Assembly: GCA_947243855.1 (NCBI GenBank)
Contig: CAMXIK010000023.1
Coordinates: 1 to 63,368 of the forward strand
Direction: 5' to 3'
DNA: 63,368 nt
Source of the DNA: an uncultured Lachnospiraceae bacterium
GTDB lineage: Bacteria > Bacillota > Clostridia > Lachnospirales > Lachnospiraceae
Every line of letters begins with the position of its first letter. Position 1 is the first letter of the stretch. Positions 16,958-26,556 of the stretch are shown here, piece by piece. The translations under genes were made by a program, and so were the position numbers. The notes beneath the pieces are model-generated. The model was not told the origin of the DNA and searched no databases. It saw nothing but the letters and a program-made list of their open reading frames with translations.

Positions 16958-18175
16958 ATGCAGAATGTATATACGGTTGCACAGGTCAATTCCTATATTA
17001 GAAACATGTTCACACAGGATTTTATGCTGCAGAAGGTCCGGATACGTGGTGAGGTCAGTAATTGTAAATACCATTCCTCCGGACATATCTATTTTACCCT
17101 GAAAGATGCGAAGAGTACCATATCATGTGTTATGTTTTCATCCGACAGGAAGGGGCTGCCTTTTCGTCTGTCAGAGGGACAGCAGGTGGTGGCAAGCGGC
17201 AGTGTTGACGTCTACGAGCGCGACGGAAAATATCAGCTCTATGCCAGAGAGATCGAGCTTGACGGCATTGGCGCCCTCTATGAGAAATATGAGCGTCTGA
17301 AAACAGAACTGGCGGAACGCGGCATGTTTGCCGAACAGTATAAACAGCCGATTCCCCGTTACGTCAAAAGATTGGGTGTGGTGACGGCGCAGACGGGAGC
17401 GGCGGTGCGGGATATCATCAACGTGGCTTCCAGAAGAAACCCTTATGTGCAGATTATCCTCTATCCGGCGATCGTACAGGGAGAGGCGGCGGTTCCCAGT
17501 ATCATCAATGGCATCCGCGCGATGGAGAGAATCGGCGTGGACGTGATGATTGTGGGGAGGGGCGGCGGTTCCATTGAAGATCTGTGGGCCTTTAACGAGG
17601 AAGCGGTGGCGCAGGCCGTCTTTGATTGCAGGATTCCGGTTATCTCAGCGGTGGGGCACGAGACGGATGTGACGATCACAGATTTTGTGGCGGATCTGCG
17701 GGCGCCCACGCCCTCGGCAGCGGCGGAGCTTGCGGTCTGCGACTTCGGACAGCTCGAGGAGCAGATGGCGGAATACGCTTATACCATGCAGCATCTGTGC
17801 AGGAGGACGGTACAGAGTTACCGGAATAGGCTGGAACAGTACGGCGTGCGTCTGAAATATGTAAGTCCCCTGAATGTCCTGCGCATGAAAAAGACACAGG
17901 CGGTATCGCTGGAAGAACGCCTGCAGGCTGTGATGGAGAGACGTCTGCAGGAGAAAAGACACAGACTGGCGATCTATGCGGAACGCATGAAGGGCCTTTC
18001 TCCCCTCGATAAGCTGAGTATGGGGTATGCCTATGTGTCGGATGCATCGGGCAGGAAACTGTCCTCCGTAGGACAGGTGGACGTGGGGGAGACGATCAGG
18101 GTTTGCGTGAAGGACGGAAGCCTTCTGGCACAGGTGCGGGAGAAGGAAAATGGCGAAAAAGAAAGAAGAAAATAA
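16958..18175 (+). CDS. xseA: Exodeoxyribonuclease VII large subunit
   Basis: The catalytic subunit of exonuclease VII, which degrades single-stranded DNA from either end. It begins with an OB-fold (about residues 1-100; VRIRGEVSNCKYHSSGHIYF). The catalytic region follows, with GRGGGSIEDLWAFNEE and SAVGHETDVTITDFVADLRAPTPSAAAE, and a C-terminal coiled coil completes it. The length, 405 residues, is normal. The ATG at 16958 gives the usual QNVYTVAQVN start; a GTG at 16946 is also possible. It overlaps xseB by 26 bases. Confidence 0.95.
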   Translation: MQNVYTVAQVNSYIRNMFTQDFMLQKVRIRGEVSNCKYHSSGHIYFTLKDAKSTISCVMFSSDRKGLPFRLSEGQQVVASGSVDVYERDGKYQLYAREIELDGIGALYEKYERLKTELAERGMFAEQYKQPIPRYVKRLGVVTAQTGAAVRDIINVASRRNPYVQIILYPAIVQGEAAVPSIINGIRAMERIGVDVMIVGRGGGSIEDLWAFNEEAVAQAVFDCRIPVISAVGHETDVTITDFVADLRAPTPSAAAELAVCDFGQLEEQMAEYAYTMQHLCRRTVQSYRNRLEQYGVRLKYVSPLNVLRMKKTQAVSLEERLQAVMERRLQEKRHRLAIYAERMKGLSPLDKLSMGYAYVSDASGRKLSSVGQVDVGETIRVCVKDGSLLAQVREKENGEKERRK

Positions 18176-18389
18176 ATCGGAACAAGAACAGGCGTTATCT
18201 TTGGAGGATGCTTTTGCACAGATTGAGGAAGTGATTCATTGTTTGGAGACGGAAGATATTACGCTGGAAGAATCCTTTTCGGCGTATAACCGGGGAATGG
18301 CGCTTCTTGCAAAGTGCAATGAGAACATCGACCGGGTAGAAAAGAAGGTACTAAAGGTCAACGAGGATGGTGGACTGGATGAATTTTAA
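18150..18389 (+). CDS. xseB: Exodeoxyribonuclease VII small subunit
   Basis: A 79-residue partner of XseA, with the family's LEEAFAQIEEVIHCLE-type helix (here SLEDAFAQIEEV) and the ESFSAYNRGMALLAKC helix that binds the XseA coiled coil. It begins inside the end of xseA, giving translational coupling, and overlaps the following ispA start. Confidence 0.95.
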   Translation: MAKKKEENKSEQEQALSLEDAFAQIEEVIHCLETEDITLEESFSAYNRGMALLAKCNENIDRVEKKVLKVNEDGGLDEF

Positions 18390-19281
18390 CGAGGAGCTAA
18401 AGAAAAAGACCGGGGAAGTGGAAAAGACGATTACCGCATGGCTGCCGAAACCGGAAGGGTTTCAGGGCAGGGTGCTGGAAGCCATGGAATATGCGGTGTC
18501 GGCGGGCGGCAAGCGGCTGCGGCCGCTTTTGATGCAGGAGACGGCGGCCTTATTCGGAGAGGCGGGGGAGAGTCTTTCCTGTTTTATGGCGGCCATCGAG
18601 TTTATCCATACCTATTCGCTGATTCACGACGATCTTCCGGCTTTGGATAACGACGATTACCGCCGGGGAAGGAAGACGACCCATGTGGTTTACGGGGAAG
18701 ACATTGCCGTGATCGCGGGGGACGGGCTTTTAAATTACGCTTTTGAGACGGCGCTGCGGGCATTTGGAAAAGCGGTGACGATAGACGATTATCAGCGCAT
18801 TGAGTGCGCCATGAATATTTTGGGCCGCAAGGCTGGCGTTTACGGCATGATCGGAGGACAGTGCGCCGATCTTCTGGCGGAGAAGCCGGGCGCGGAGGTG
18901 ACAAAGGAGACGCTTTTATTTATCCACAAAAATAAGACGGCGGCGTTAATTCAGGCGGCAATGACGATAGGAGCCGTCCTTGCGGGGGCCAATGAAAAGG
19001 CGGTAGGGCGGATCGAGCGGTGCGCGGAAAATATCGGGGTTGCCTTTCAGATTCAGGATGATATTCTGGATGTGACAAGCAGTACGGAGGTGCTGGGAAA
19101 GCCGGTTGGAAGCGACGAAAAGAACCATAAGCTCACCTATGTGAAGCTGCACGGTTTGGAAGAGTCGGGAAGACAGGTAGAGGAACTGTCGAGGGAAGCG
19201 GTGGCAATTTTACAGTCTTTTGACAAGAGAAATCTTTTCCTTGAAACATTGGTGGAACAGTTGATCTACAGAGAAAAGTAA
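18379..19281 (+). CDS. ispA: Farnesyl/geranyl diphosphate synthase
   Basis: A short-chain trans-prenyl diphosphate synthase that condenses IPP with allylic diphosphates for quinone, undecaprenyl and peptidoglycan precursors. The first Asp-rich motif is DDLPALDNDDYRRG, the second QIQDDILD; GGKRLRPLL and the KT stretch are also present. It is 300 residues long. The ATG at 18379 is used; an ATG 12 bases upstream is possible. It sits between xseB and dxs, so isoprenoid synthesis genes cluster here. Confidence 0.93.
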   Translation: MNFNEELKKKTGEVEKTITAWLPKPEGFQGRVLEAMEYAVSAGGKRLRPLLMQETAALFGEAGESLSCFMAAIEFIHTYSLIHDDLPALDNDDYRRGRKTTHVVYGEDIAVIAGDGLLNYAFETALRAFGKAVTIDDYQRIECAMNILGRKAGVYGMIGGQCADLLAEKPGAEVTKETLLFIHKNKTAALIQAAMTIGAVLAGANEKAVGRIERCAENIGVAFQIQDDILDVTSSTEVLGKPVGSDEKNHKLTYVKLHGLEESGRQVEELSREAVAILQSFDKRNLFLETLVEQLIYREK

Positions 19282-19292
19282 GGGGCATACGT

Positions 19293-21176
19293 ATGTTACT
19301 GGAACAGATAACGCAGACAAACGATATCAAACAGATTGCGCCGGAGGATTACGGCGTGCTGGCGGAGGAAATCAGAAAATTTCTCATTCAGTCGATCAGC
19401 GTGACGGGCGGTCATCTAGGGTCCAATCTGGGGGCGGTGGAGCTTACCATGGCGCTCCATCTGTTTTTGAATCTACCGGAGGACAAGCTGATCTGGGATG
19501 TGGGGCATCAGTCCTATACCCATAAAATTTTAACCGGACGCCGGGACGGCTTTGTAAACTTGCGGAAATTCGGGGGTATGAGCGGGTTTCCGAAACGGAA
19601 GGAGAGCGATTGCGACTGCTTCGACACAGGGCACAGCTCTACCTCCATATCGGCGGGGCTTGGCATGGTCAAGGCGCGGGATATCCAAGGCGGAAATAAC
19701 ACCATCGTTTCCGTGATCGGGGACGGGTCGCTTACCGGCGGTATGGCATATGAGGCTTTGAACAACGCGTCAAGGCTGGAAACGAATTTTATTATTGTGT
19801 TAAACGATAACGATATGTCGATTTCGGAGAATGTGGGCGGCATTTCCAAATATCTGAACAATATCCGTACAGCGGATATGTATCTGGACTTGAAGGAGGG
19901 AATTTATAATTCCCTGCGGGGCAAGCCGAAGTATGGGGATAAGGTGGTGAGCCAGATCAGGCGCGCCAAAAGCAGTTTTAAGCATTTGGTGGTGCCGGGT
20001 ATGTTTTTCGAAGATATGGGCATCACGTATCTTGGGCCGGTAGACGGCCATAATATTCAGGAAATGGTACATATCTTCCGGGAGGCCAGAAAGGTCAAGA
20101 AGGCGGTGCTTGTCCATGTGATTACCCAGAAGGGGAGAGGATATGCGCCGGCGGAGCGTCATCCCGCCAGATTTCACGGCGCGGAACCTTTCGATATCGA
20201 GACGGGAATCCCCAGCAAGCCTAAGGCGAAGGCGAATTATACGGATATTTTTTCTACCGTCATGTGCAAGCTGGGACAGCGGGATGAAAAGGTGGTGGCG
20301 ATCACGGCGGCCATGCCGGACGGCACGGGCCTGAAGCGGTTCCGCAATATGTACCCGGAGCGTTTTTTCGATGTGGGAATCGCGGAGGAACATGCGGTGA
20401 CCTTTGCGGCCGGACTGGCGGCGGGGGGCTTAAAGCCTATTGTGGCGATCTACTCCTCTTTCCTGCAAAGAGCCTACGACCAGATCCTTCACGACGTCTG
20501 CATTCAGAACCTGCCGGTGGTATTCTGTATTGACAGGGCTGGGCTTGTAGGGAGCGACGGAGAGACCCATCAGGGTTTGTTCGATCTCTCGTTTTTGTCT
20601 TCTATACCGAATATGCACGTTATGGCGCCCAAGAATAAGTGGGAGCTTTCCGATATGATCAAGTTTGCGGTGGAGTTTGACGGCCCTATCGCCATCCGCT
20701 ATCCCAGAGGAGAGGCGTTTGACGGATTGCGGGAATGCAGGGAGCCTGTTGTCTACGGAAAAGCCGAGCCGATCCATATGGAGAGCGGTATTCTGCTTTT
20801 GGCAGTGGGGAGCATGGTGAAGGTGGCGCTTGCGGTGCGGGAAAGCTTAAAAGAGAAAGGATATGCTTGTTCGCTGGTGAATGCCCGCTTTGTAAAGCCC
20901 ATCGACGAGGCGTTACTCAGAGAGGCGTGCAAAACCCATAAGCTGATTGTCACGATGGAGGAGAACGTGGCCTGCGGCGGATTCGGCGAGCATGTCAGGA
21001 ATTTTGTAGATTCCATCGATGTGGAGGCGAAGGTGCTCAGCATTGCCATTCCGGACGAGTATGTGGAGCACGGCAATGTGGAACTGTTAAAGCAGGAGAC
21101 GGGCATCGACGCGGTGACGGTGGAGAAGAAGATCGTTTCGGCATGGCAGGCTGTGACGGACAGACAGACATTATGA
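19293..21176 (+). CDS. dxs: 1-deoxy-D-xylulose-5-phosphate synthase
   Basis: A thiamine diphosphate enzyme joining pyruvate and glyceraldehyde 3-phosphate, the first step of the MEP isoprenoid pathway. It is 627 residues long, with the family's GHLGSNLGAVELT and WDVGHQSYTHKILTGR, the ThDP motif GDGSLTGGMAYEALNN, the transketolase central domain (GIAEEHAVTFAAGLA) and a C-terminal domain. It follows ispA by 11 bases, and its stop overlaps the tlyA start (ATGA). Confidence 0.96.
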   Translation: MLLEQITQTNDIKQIAPEDYGVLAEEIRKFLIQSISVTGGHLGSNLGAVELTMALHLFLNLPEDKLIWDVGHQSYTHKILTGRRDGFVNLRKFGGMSGFPKRKESDCDCFDTGHSSTSISAGLGMVKARDIQGGNNTIVSVIGDGSLTGGMAYEALNNASRLETNFIIVLNDNDMSISENVGGISKYLNNIRTADMYLDLKEGIYNSLRGKPKYGDKVVSQIRRAKSSFKHLVVPGMFFEDMGITYLGPVDGHNIQEMVHIFREARKVKKAVLVHVITQKGRGYAPAERHPARFHGAEPFDIETGIPSKPKAKANYTDIFSTVMCKLGQRDEKVVAITAAMPDGTGLKRFRNMYPERFFDVGIAEEHAVTFAAGLAAGGLKPIVAIYSSFLQRAYDQILHDVCIQNLPVVFCIDRAGLVGSDGETHQGLFDLSFLSSIPNMHVMAPKNKWELSDMIKFAVEFDGPIAIRYPRGEAFDGLRECREPVVYGKAEPIHMESGILLLAVGSMVKVALAVRESLKEKGYACSLVNARFVKPIDEALLREACKTHKLIVTMEENVACGGFGEHVRNFVDSIDVEAKVLSIAIPDEYVEHGNVELLKQETGIDAVTVEKKIVSAWQAVTDRQTL

Positions 21177-22069
21177 AGGAAAGATTGGATGTGATTCTGG
21201 TCAGACAGGGGTACGCCCAGTCAAGGGAGAAGGCGAAGGCCCTTCTGATGGCGGGAAACGTGTTTGTGGATAACCAGCGGGAGGACAAGGCGGGCACCCT
21301 GTTTGACGAGAATAGGATAAAGATAGAGGTGAAGGGAAAAACCCTTCCTTATGTGAGCCGTGGAGGCTTGAAGCTTGCGCGGGCAATGGAGCAGTTTCCG
21401 ATTGTGCTTTCGGATCGGGTGTGCATGGATATCGGCGCATCCACCGGCGGTTTCACAGACTGTATGCTGCAAAATGGAGCGGGTAAGGTGTACGCTATTG
21501 ATGTGGGCCATGGCCAGTTGGACTGGAAACTGCGCAATGATGAGCGGGTGGTCTGTATGGAGAAAACGAATTTCCGCTATGTGACGGAGGCGGATATCGG
21601 AGAACCGATAGACTTCGCGTCTGTGGACGTATCCTTCATTTCGCTTACCAAAATTTTGATTCCGGCAAGAAACCTTTTGCGCGCAGAGGGACAGATGGTA
21701 TGCCTGATTAAGCCGCAGTTTGAGGCCGGCCGCGATAAGGTTGGCAAAAAGGGCGTGGTGCGGGACAAGAACGTGCATGAAGAAGTGGTGCACAAGATCG
21801 TGGATTACGCGGATAGGATCGGCTTTGCGGTGAAAGGACTTTCCTATTCGCCGATCAAGGGACCGGAAGGGAATATCGAGTATTTGATGTGGCTGGAAAA
21901 GCTTGCGGAGATTCCAGAGGACAGTTTGAACCTTACGGAAAGGGAGGCTGAGGAGGCGCTTGCGGCGCTTCTTACGTCCCAAAACGGATTTTCATGGAAA
22001 GACGACCAGCCGGCGCGCATCAAGGCGTTGGTGGATGAGGCGCATCGGGCGCTGGACGAGGCAAAATAA
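21173..22069 (+). CDS. tlyA: TlyA family rRNA methyltransferase
   Basis: Probable 2'-O-methyltransferase for cytidines of 16S and/or 23S rRNA. An N-terminal S4 RNA-binding domain (RLDVILVRQGYAQSREKAKA; YVSRGGLKL) is followed by a Rossmann FtsJ-like domain with the SAM motif MDIGASTGGFTDCML. It is 298 residues long. The ATG at 21173 overlaps the dxs stop codon; the in-frame ATG at 21143 lies inside dxs and lacks a ribosome site. Related proteins were once called haemolysins. Confidence 0.92.
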   Translation: MKERLDVILVRQGYAQSREKAKALLMAGNVFVDNQREDKAGTLFDENRIKIEVKGKTLPYVSRGGLKLARAMEQFPIVLSDRVCMDIGASTGGFTDCMLQNGAGKVYAIDVGHGQLDWKLRNDERVVCMEKTNFRYVTEADIGEPIDFASVDVSFISLTKILIPARNLLRAEGQMVCLIKPQFEAGRDKVGKKGVVRDKNVHEEVVHKIVDYADRIGFAVKGLSYSPIKGPEGNIEYLMWLEKLAEIPEDSLNLTEREAEEALAALLTSQNGFSWKDDQPARIKALVDEAHRALDEAK

Positions 22070-22071
22070 AA

Positions 22072-22965
22072 ATGAAACGGTTTTTTCTGATCACCAATGA
22101 GGCAAAAGACCCTCATGGTGAGTTTACAAAAAAAATAGCAGATGTTATCAAAAAACATGGCGGCGAGGCCGTCTGCGTTGCCAACGAGAGCGAGGCTCTC
22201 GGGGCCGGCGATGAAGCCGATGTGGACTGCGCGCTGGTGCTGGGTGGAGACGGAACCCTTCTGCGGGCGGCGAGAAATATGATGGACAGTAAAATTCCTC
22301 TTTTGGGAATCAATCTGGGGACGCTCGGCTATCTGGCGGAGGTGGAGAGTTCCTGCGCGGAGGAGGCGATTGAGAAGCTGCTTGCGGATGCCTATGTGAG
22401 GGAGGAGCGCATGATGTTAGCCGGTAAACTTCTGTCTGGCGAGACGCCAGACGAGGGGATGCGGGACGGTGTGACGTCAGACGGCCGGGGGCCGGTCGAA
22501 AACGAGGAGGAGCAGTTTGCCCTCAATGACATTGTCATTTCGCGCTGCGGTTCTTTGCAGGTCGTGAATGTCCGTATCTATGTGAATGACCGCTTTCTGA
22601 ACGATTACTGCGCGGACGGTGTGATCGTGGCTACGCCGACAGGTTCCACCGGTTACAATCTCTCGGCGGGAGGCCCTATTGTGGAACCCTCGGCGAGACT
22701 TTTGCTGTTAACGCCGATTTGTCCCCATACCTTAAATACCCGCAGTATTGTGTTTGCGCCGGAGGATGAGATAACGGTGGAGATTCCGCCGGGAAAAGAC
22801 GGGCATGAGCAGATGGTGGAGGCCAATTTTGATGGCAGCCATAAGATTGTTCTGCGCACGGGAGACCGCATTCTTATCCGCAGGGCGGACAGAACGACCG
22901 GGATCGTGAGGCTGAATACAGAGAGCTTTCTTGCGGTACTCCATAAAAAGATGAGCGAAGCATAG
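22072..22965 (+). CDS. nadK: NAD kinase
   Basis: Phosphorylates NAD to NADP. At 297 residues it has the GGDGTLLRAARNM motif, the LGTLGYLAEVE segment and the TPTGSTGYNLSAGGPIVEP nucleotide site. A roughly 25-residue charged insert (GETPDEGMRDGVTSDGRGPV) sits before the conserved FALNDIVISR strand and looks non-conserved. It begins two bases after tlyA. Confidence 0.95.
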   Translation: MKRFFLITNEAKDPHGEFTKKIADVIKKHGGEAVCVANESEALGAGDEADVDCALVLGGDGTLLRAARNMMDSKIPLLGINLGTLGYLAEVESSCAEEAIEKLLADAYVREERMMLAGKLLSGETPDEGMRDGVTSDGRGPVENEEEQFALNDIVISRCGSLQVVNVRIYVNDRFLNDYCADGVIVATPTGSTGYNLSAGGPIVEPSARLLLLTPICPHTLNTRSIVFAPEDEITVEIPPGKDGHEQMVEANFDGSHKIVLRTGDRILIRRADRTTGIVRLNTESFLAVLHKKMSEA

Positions 22966-22986
22966 AGAAGGGGATTCGGACGTGCT

Positions 22987-23436
22987 ATGAAAAAAAAGAG
23001 ACATGAGAAGATTATAGAGCTGATTACACAGTACGAGGTGGAAACGCAGGAGGAACTGGTGGAACGTCTGCGGGCTGACGGTTATGAGGTTACGCAGGCT
23101 ACCGTTTCCAGAGACATCCGAGAGTTGAAGCTTTCCAAAATTCCTGGTGGCAGGGGACGGCAGAAATATGTGGCCTTTGACGGGGAGGAGTCTCATCTGG
23201 GAGATAAGTACGCGAGAGTGTTAAAAGAGGGCTATCTCTCCATGGATTTGGCGCAGAATCTTTTGGTGCTAAAGACGGTGTCCGGTATGGCGATGGCTGT
23301 GGCGGCCGCCGTGGACGCTATGAGGATAGAGGAGATCGTGGGATGTATTGCCGGGGATAATACGGTGATGATGGCCATGCGGAGCGTACAGGATGCCAAG
23401 GTCGTGATGGAAAAGATCGGCAGGATGGTGGGGTAG
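22987..23436 (+). CDS. argR: Arginine repressor
   Basis: An ArgR/AhrC-type hexameric regulator of arginine synthesis and catabolism. The N-terminal winged helix (RHEKIIELITQYEVETQEEL; TQATVSRDIRELKLSKI) is followed by the arginine-binding oligomerisation domain (GCIAGDNTVMMAMRS). At 149 residues it is of normal length. The argR-recN pairing is typical of Firmicutes. Confidence 0.95.
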   Translation: MKKKRHEKIIELITQYEVETQEELVERLRADGYEVTQATVSRDIRELKLSKIPGGRGRQKYVAFDGEESHLGDKYARVLKEGYLSMDLAQNLLVLKTVSGMAMAVAAAVDAMRIEEIVGCIAGDNTVMMAMRSVQDAKVVMEKIGRMVG

Positions 23437-23444
23437 ATTACAAA

Positions 23445-25124
23445 ATGTTACAGAGCTTACATGTGAAAAATCTAGCGTTGATCGACGAGACGGAAGTTAC
23501 GTTCGGCGGCGGGCTCAATATTCTTACCGGAGAGACAGGGGCGGGTAAATCCATTATTATCGGCTCCATTAATCTGGCGCTGGGAGCCAAAGCGGATAAG
23601 GAGATGATCCGGTCCGGGGCGGAGTATGCGCTGGTGGAGTTAGTTTTTTTGCTAGAAAAACCGGGACAGATCAGGGCAGTGCAGGAACTTGACCTTCCCG
23701 TCGAGGAGGGACAGGTCATTCTCCAGAGAAAGATTATGGAGAACCGCAGCCAGTGTAAAGTGTGCGGAGAGACGGTGACAGCCAAGCAGCTCAGACAGCT
23801 TGCGGACATTTTGATCGATATTCACGGACAGCACGAACACCAGTCGCTGTTAAAGGCGGCGAGACAGCTTGAGATTCTGGATGCCTATGCGGGGATGGTT
23901 CTTGCGGGGAAAAAGGAAAAGCTTCGGCAGCTTTATGGGCAGTACCGGGAGAAGGAACGGGAATTGTCTGAAAGCGAAGTGGATGAGGAGACACGGAAAC
24001 GGGAATGCTCTCTTGCGGAGTTTGAATGCCGGGAGATTGAGGAAGCGGCGCTTATGCCCGGCGAGGATGAGGAGATCGAGAAGGCTTATCAGAAAATGAG
24101 CAACGCCAGAAAGATCAGGGAGGCGGCGGCAGCCGCCCATGATTTGTGCGGTTATGAGGACAGCGGGGCGGGCAGCGCCATCGCTAGGGCCATCAGGGAG
24201 ATCAAAACGGCGTCCGTTTACGATGAGACGCTTCAGGATTATGAGAGACAGCTTCTGGATATTGACGCCCTCTTAAACGATTATAACAGGGGCATGGCGG
24301 CGTATCTTTCTGAATTGGAGTTTGATGCGGGACAGTTTGAACAGACGCAGGAGCGTTTGAACCAGATCAATCATTTAAAGTCAAAATATGGAAATACCGT
24401 GGAGGAAATTCAGGAATATCAGACGCGTGCGCAGGAAATGCTAGAAAAGTATCAAGACTACGACGCATACCGGGAGAAGCTTTCCAAAGAGACGGAGGCG
24501 CTTTTGACGGAGGCACTTTTTCTGGCGCGGGAAATTTCCTCTCTTCGCGCGCACAATGCCGAGGCTTTGGCGCAGCAGATGCGGCAGGCACTTTCGGATC
24601 TCAATTTTGAGCAGGCGGTTTTTGAAATTCAGGTGGATGGAGAGGAAAAACGGCTGGGAGAGAACGGCTTTGATCAGGTTATTTTCCGGATTTCCACCAA
24701 TCCCGGAGAGCCGGTCAAGGAGCTTTCGCAGGTGGCCAGCGGCGGAGAGCTTTCCCGCATTATGCTGGCGCTTAAGACTGTGCTTGCGGACAAGGATGAG
24801 ATCGAAACCTTGATTTTTGATGAGATCGACGCGGGCATCAGTGGAAGGACGGCGTGGAAGGTATCGGAAAAAATGGGGATTCTGGGGAAAGGGCATCAGC
24901 TAATCTGCATTACCCATCTTCCCCAGATTGCGGCCATGGCGGACACCCATTTTATGATAGAGAAGCAGGTGGTGGATAACCGCTCCATTACAAACATTAA
25001 GGCGCTTGGACAGAGGGAGAGCGTGGAGGAACTGGCTAGAATGCTGGGAGGCGACGCGATTACGGAAAACGCCTTAAAAAATGCCGAGGAAATGAAAGAA
25101 TTGGCAGAAAAAAATAAGCAATAA
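23445..25124 (+). CDS. recN: DNA repair protein RecN
   Basis: An SMC-like ATPase that acts early in double-strand break repair. It has Walker A TGETGAGKSIIIGSI, long central coiled coils, the signature VASGGELSRIMLALK and Walker B ETLIFDEIDAGISG. It is 559 residues long. It starts eight bases after argR and ends in a strong terminator. Confidence 0.96.
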   Translation: MLQSLHVKNLALIDETEVTFGGGLNILTGETGAGKSIIIGSINLALGAKADKEMIRSGAEYALVELVFLLEKPGQIRAVQELDLPVEEGQVILQRKIMENRSQCKVCGETVTAKQLRQLADILIDIHGQHEHQSLLKAARQLEILDAYAGMVLAGKKEKLRQLYGQYREKERELSESEVDEETRKRECSLAEFECREIEEAALMPGEDEEIEKAYQKMSNARKIREAAAAAHDLCGYEDSGAGSAIARAIREIKTASVYDETLQDYERQLLDIDALLNDYNRGMAAYLSELEFDAGQFEQTQERLNQINHLKSKYGNTVEEIQEYQTRAQEMLEKYQDYDAYREKLSKETEALLTEALFLAREISSLRAHNAEALAQQMRQALSDLNFEQAVFEIQVDGEEKRLGENGFDQVIFRISTNPGEPVKELSQVASGGELSRIMLALKTVLADKDEIETLIFDEIDAGISGRTAWKVSEKMGILGKGHQLICITHLPQIAAMADTHFMIEKQVVDNRSITNIKALGQRESVEELARMLGGDAITENALKNAEEMKELAEKNKQ

Positions 25125-25146
25125 AAAAATAGATTCTTCGCATACT

Positions 25147-25182
25147 AAAAGGGACATACTATAATGTATGTCCTTTTGTTTT
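25147..25182 (+). terminator. Intrinsic terminator of the nusB-recN operon
   Basis: GGACATAC (25152-25159) and GTATGTCC (25166-25173) pair around a TATAAT loop. AAAA before and TTTTGTTTT after complete a bidirectional-looking terminator. It separates recN from spoIVB and contains the ATG at 25168, ruling that out as a spoIVB start. Confidence 0.85.
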
Positions 25183-25203
25183 GGATACAAATTGAAGGCG
25201 AGG

Positions 25204-26556
25204 ATGGGAAAAGTGGATAATGCAATCTATATGACTGGAAAACAAGAGAAAAAATACAGACTCTTTTTGTGGATGCTGCTTTTTGCGGGAGTGGCGGCCC
25301 TTCTTCTGACAATGTATGTTTCCTATTTAGATAAGATCCCCTCAAAGATCAAAATTCGTGCCGGCGTGGAACAGGAGTTTAATTTCCGCGTTCCGGTATC
25401 GGGAGAAATCTACCGGGTGCCGCAGGAAGTGACGCCTGTGGCGTCTGTGACGGACGTGGCGGAGGAGGACGCCGGCCTTCTGGCTGCAAAGAGCGGGGAG
25501 GCAAAGAGCATTCCGATTGATTTTGCCCATACCGTGAAACTGAGGGCAAATGAGATAGACGCCTATCAGATGGATTTGAAATTATTTGGCGTTCTTCCCT
25601 ACAAACAGGTGGACGTGGAGGTGATTCAGGATAAGCTGCTGATTCCTTCCGGTATCCCTATCGGTATTTATGTGAAGACGGACGGCGTACTGGTAGTGGG
25701 GATCGGCGAGTTTGAGAGCAGCGAGGGAGACTCGATATCCCCGGCCAAGTACGTGCTGCAAAAGGGGGATTATATTCTCAAGAGTAATGGAGAGACAGTA
25801 GAAAATAAAAAACAGTTTATCAGTATGGTGGAGGCTTCCGAAGGGGAGGACATGATCCTTACTATTAGAAGGAATAACGAAATAACAGATGTTATGATAA
25901 ATGCCGGGAAAAACCGCATGGAAGAGTGGAAGCTGGGAATCTGGATCAGAGACAATGCCCAAGGAATTGGAACTATGACCTATGAGGGCACGGACAGCAC
26001 GTTCGGCGCGTTGGGACATGGGATCAATGATGTGGATACCTCTATTTTAATGAATTTGGAGGAGGGAACGCTTTATAAAACAGAAATTGTAGGCATTACC
26101 AGAGGCGCAAACGGCGCACCCGGCGAATTGACGGGATACATTGAGTATGACAGCGAGAATGTGATCGGAGAAATTACGGAAAATACGGCGGAAGGAATTT
26201 TTGGGGTCTGCGATGAGACGCTTTTGGAAAGTTCTGTCTATGAGCCGATTCCCATTGCCCTGAAACAGGAAATTACGATGGGTCCAGCGCAGATTATCTG
26301 CTCCGTCTCGGGAGAGCCGGAGTTTTATGATGTGGAAATTGTCGAGGTCGATCTGGAACATGAAAATGTCAACCGGGGGATCGTGATCCGTGTAATCGAC
26401 GAGAAGCTCTTGACCTTGACGGGGGGAATCATTCAGGGGATGAGCGGCAGCCCCATCATCCAGAACGGAAAATTGGCTGGGGCCGTCACCCATGTGCTGG
26501 TGAACGATTCCACGAAGGGATATGGAATTTTTATAGAAGAAATGCTGACGCATTAG
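25204..26556 (+). CDS. spoIVB: SpoIVB signalling peptidase
   Basis: A forespore-secreted S55 serine peptidase that triggers pro-sigma-K processing in the mother cell. It has an N-terminal membrane anchor (LFLWMLLFAGVAALLLTMYV), a PDZ domain (about residues 140-230) and a catalytic domain with GALGHGINDVDTS (His) and GMSGSPIIQNGKLAG (Ser). It is about 450 residues long. The N-terminus is uncertain: ATG 25204, or GTG 25213 with AGGA eight bases upstream. In most sporeformers spo0A lies directly downstream. Here a convergent araC gene follows, overlapping by four bases. Confidence 0.93.
   Translation: MGKVDNAIYMTGKQEKKYRLFLWMLLFAGVAALLLTMYVSYLDKIPSKIKIRAGVEQEFNFRVPVSGEIYRVPQEVTPVASVTDVAEEDAGLLAAKSGEAKSIPIDFAHTVKLRANEIDAYQMDLKLFGVLPYKQVDVEVIQDKLLIPSGIPIGIYVKTDGVLVVGIGEFESSEGDSISPAKYVLQKGDYILKSNGETVENKKQFISMVEASEGEDMILTIRRNNEITDVMINAGKNRMEEWKLGIWIRDNAQGIGTMTYEGTDSTFGALGHGINDVDTSILMNLEEGTLYKTEIVGITRGANGAPGELTGYIEYDSENVIGEITENTAEGIFGVCDETLLESSVYEPIPIALKQEITMGPAQIICSVSGEPEFYDVEIVEVDLEHENVNRGIVIRVIDEKLLTLTGGIIQGMSGSPIIQNGKLAGAVTHVLVNDSTKGYGIFIEEMLTH

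Noticed and set aside
25168..25203. Upstream ATG start for spoIVB
   Set aside because: It lies within the stem of the recN terminator and has no ribosome site.
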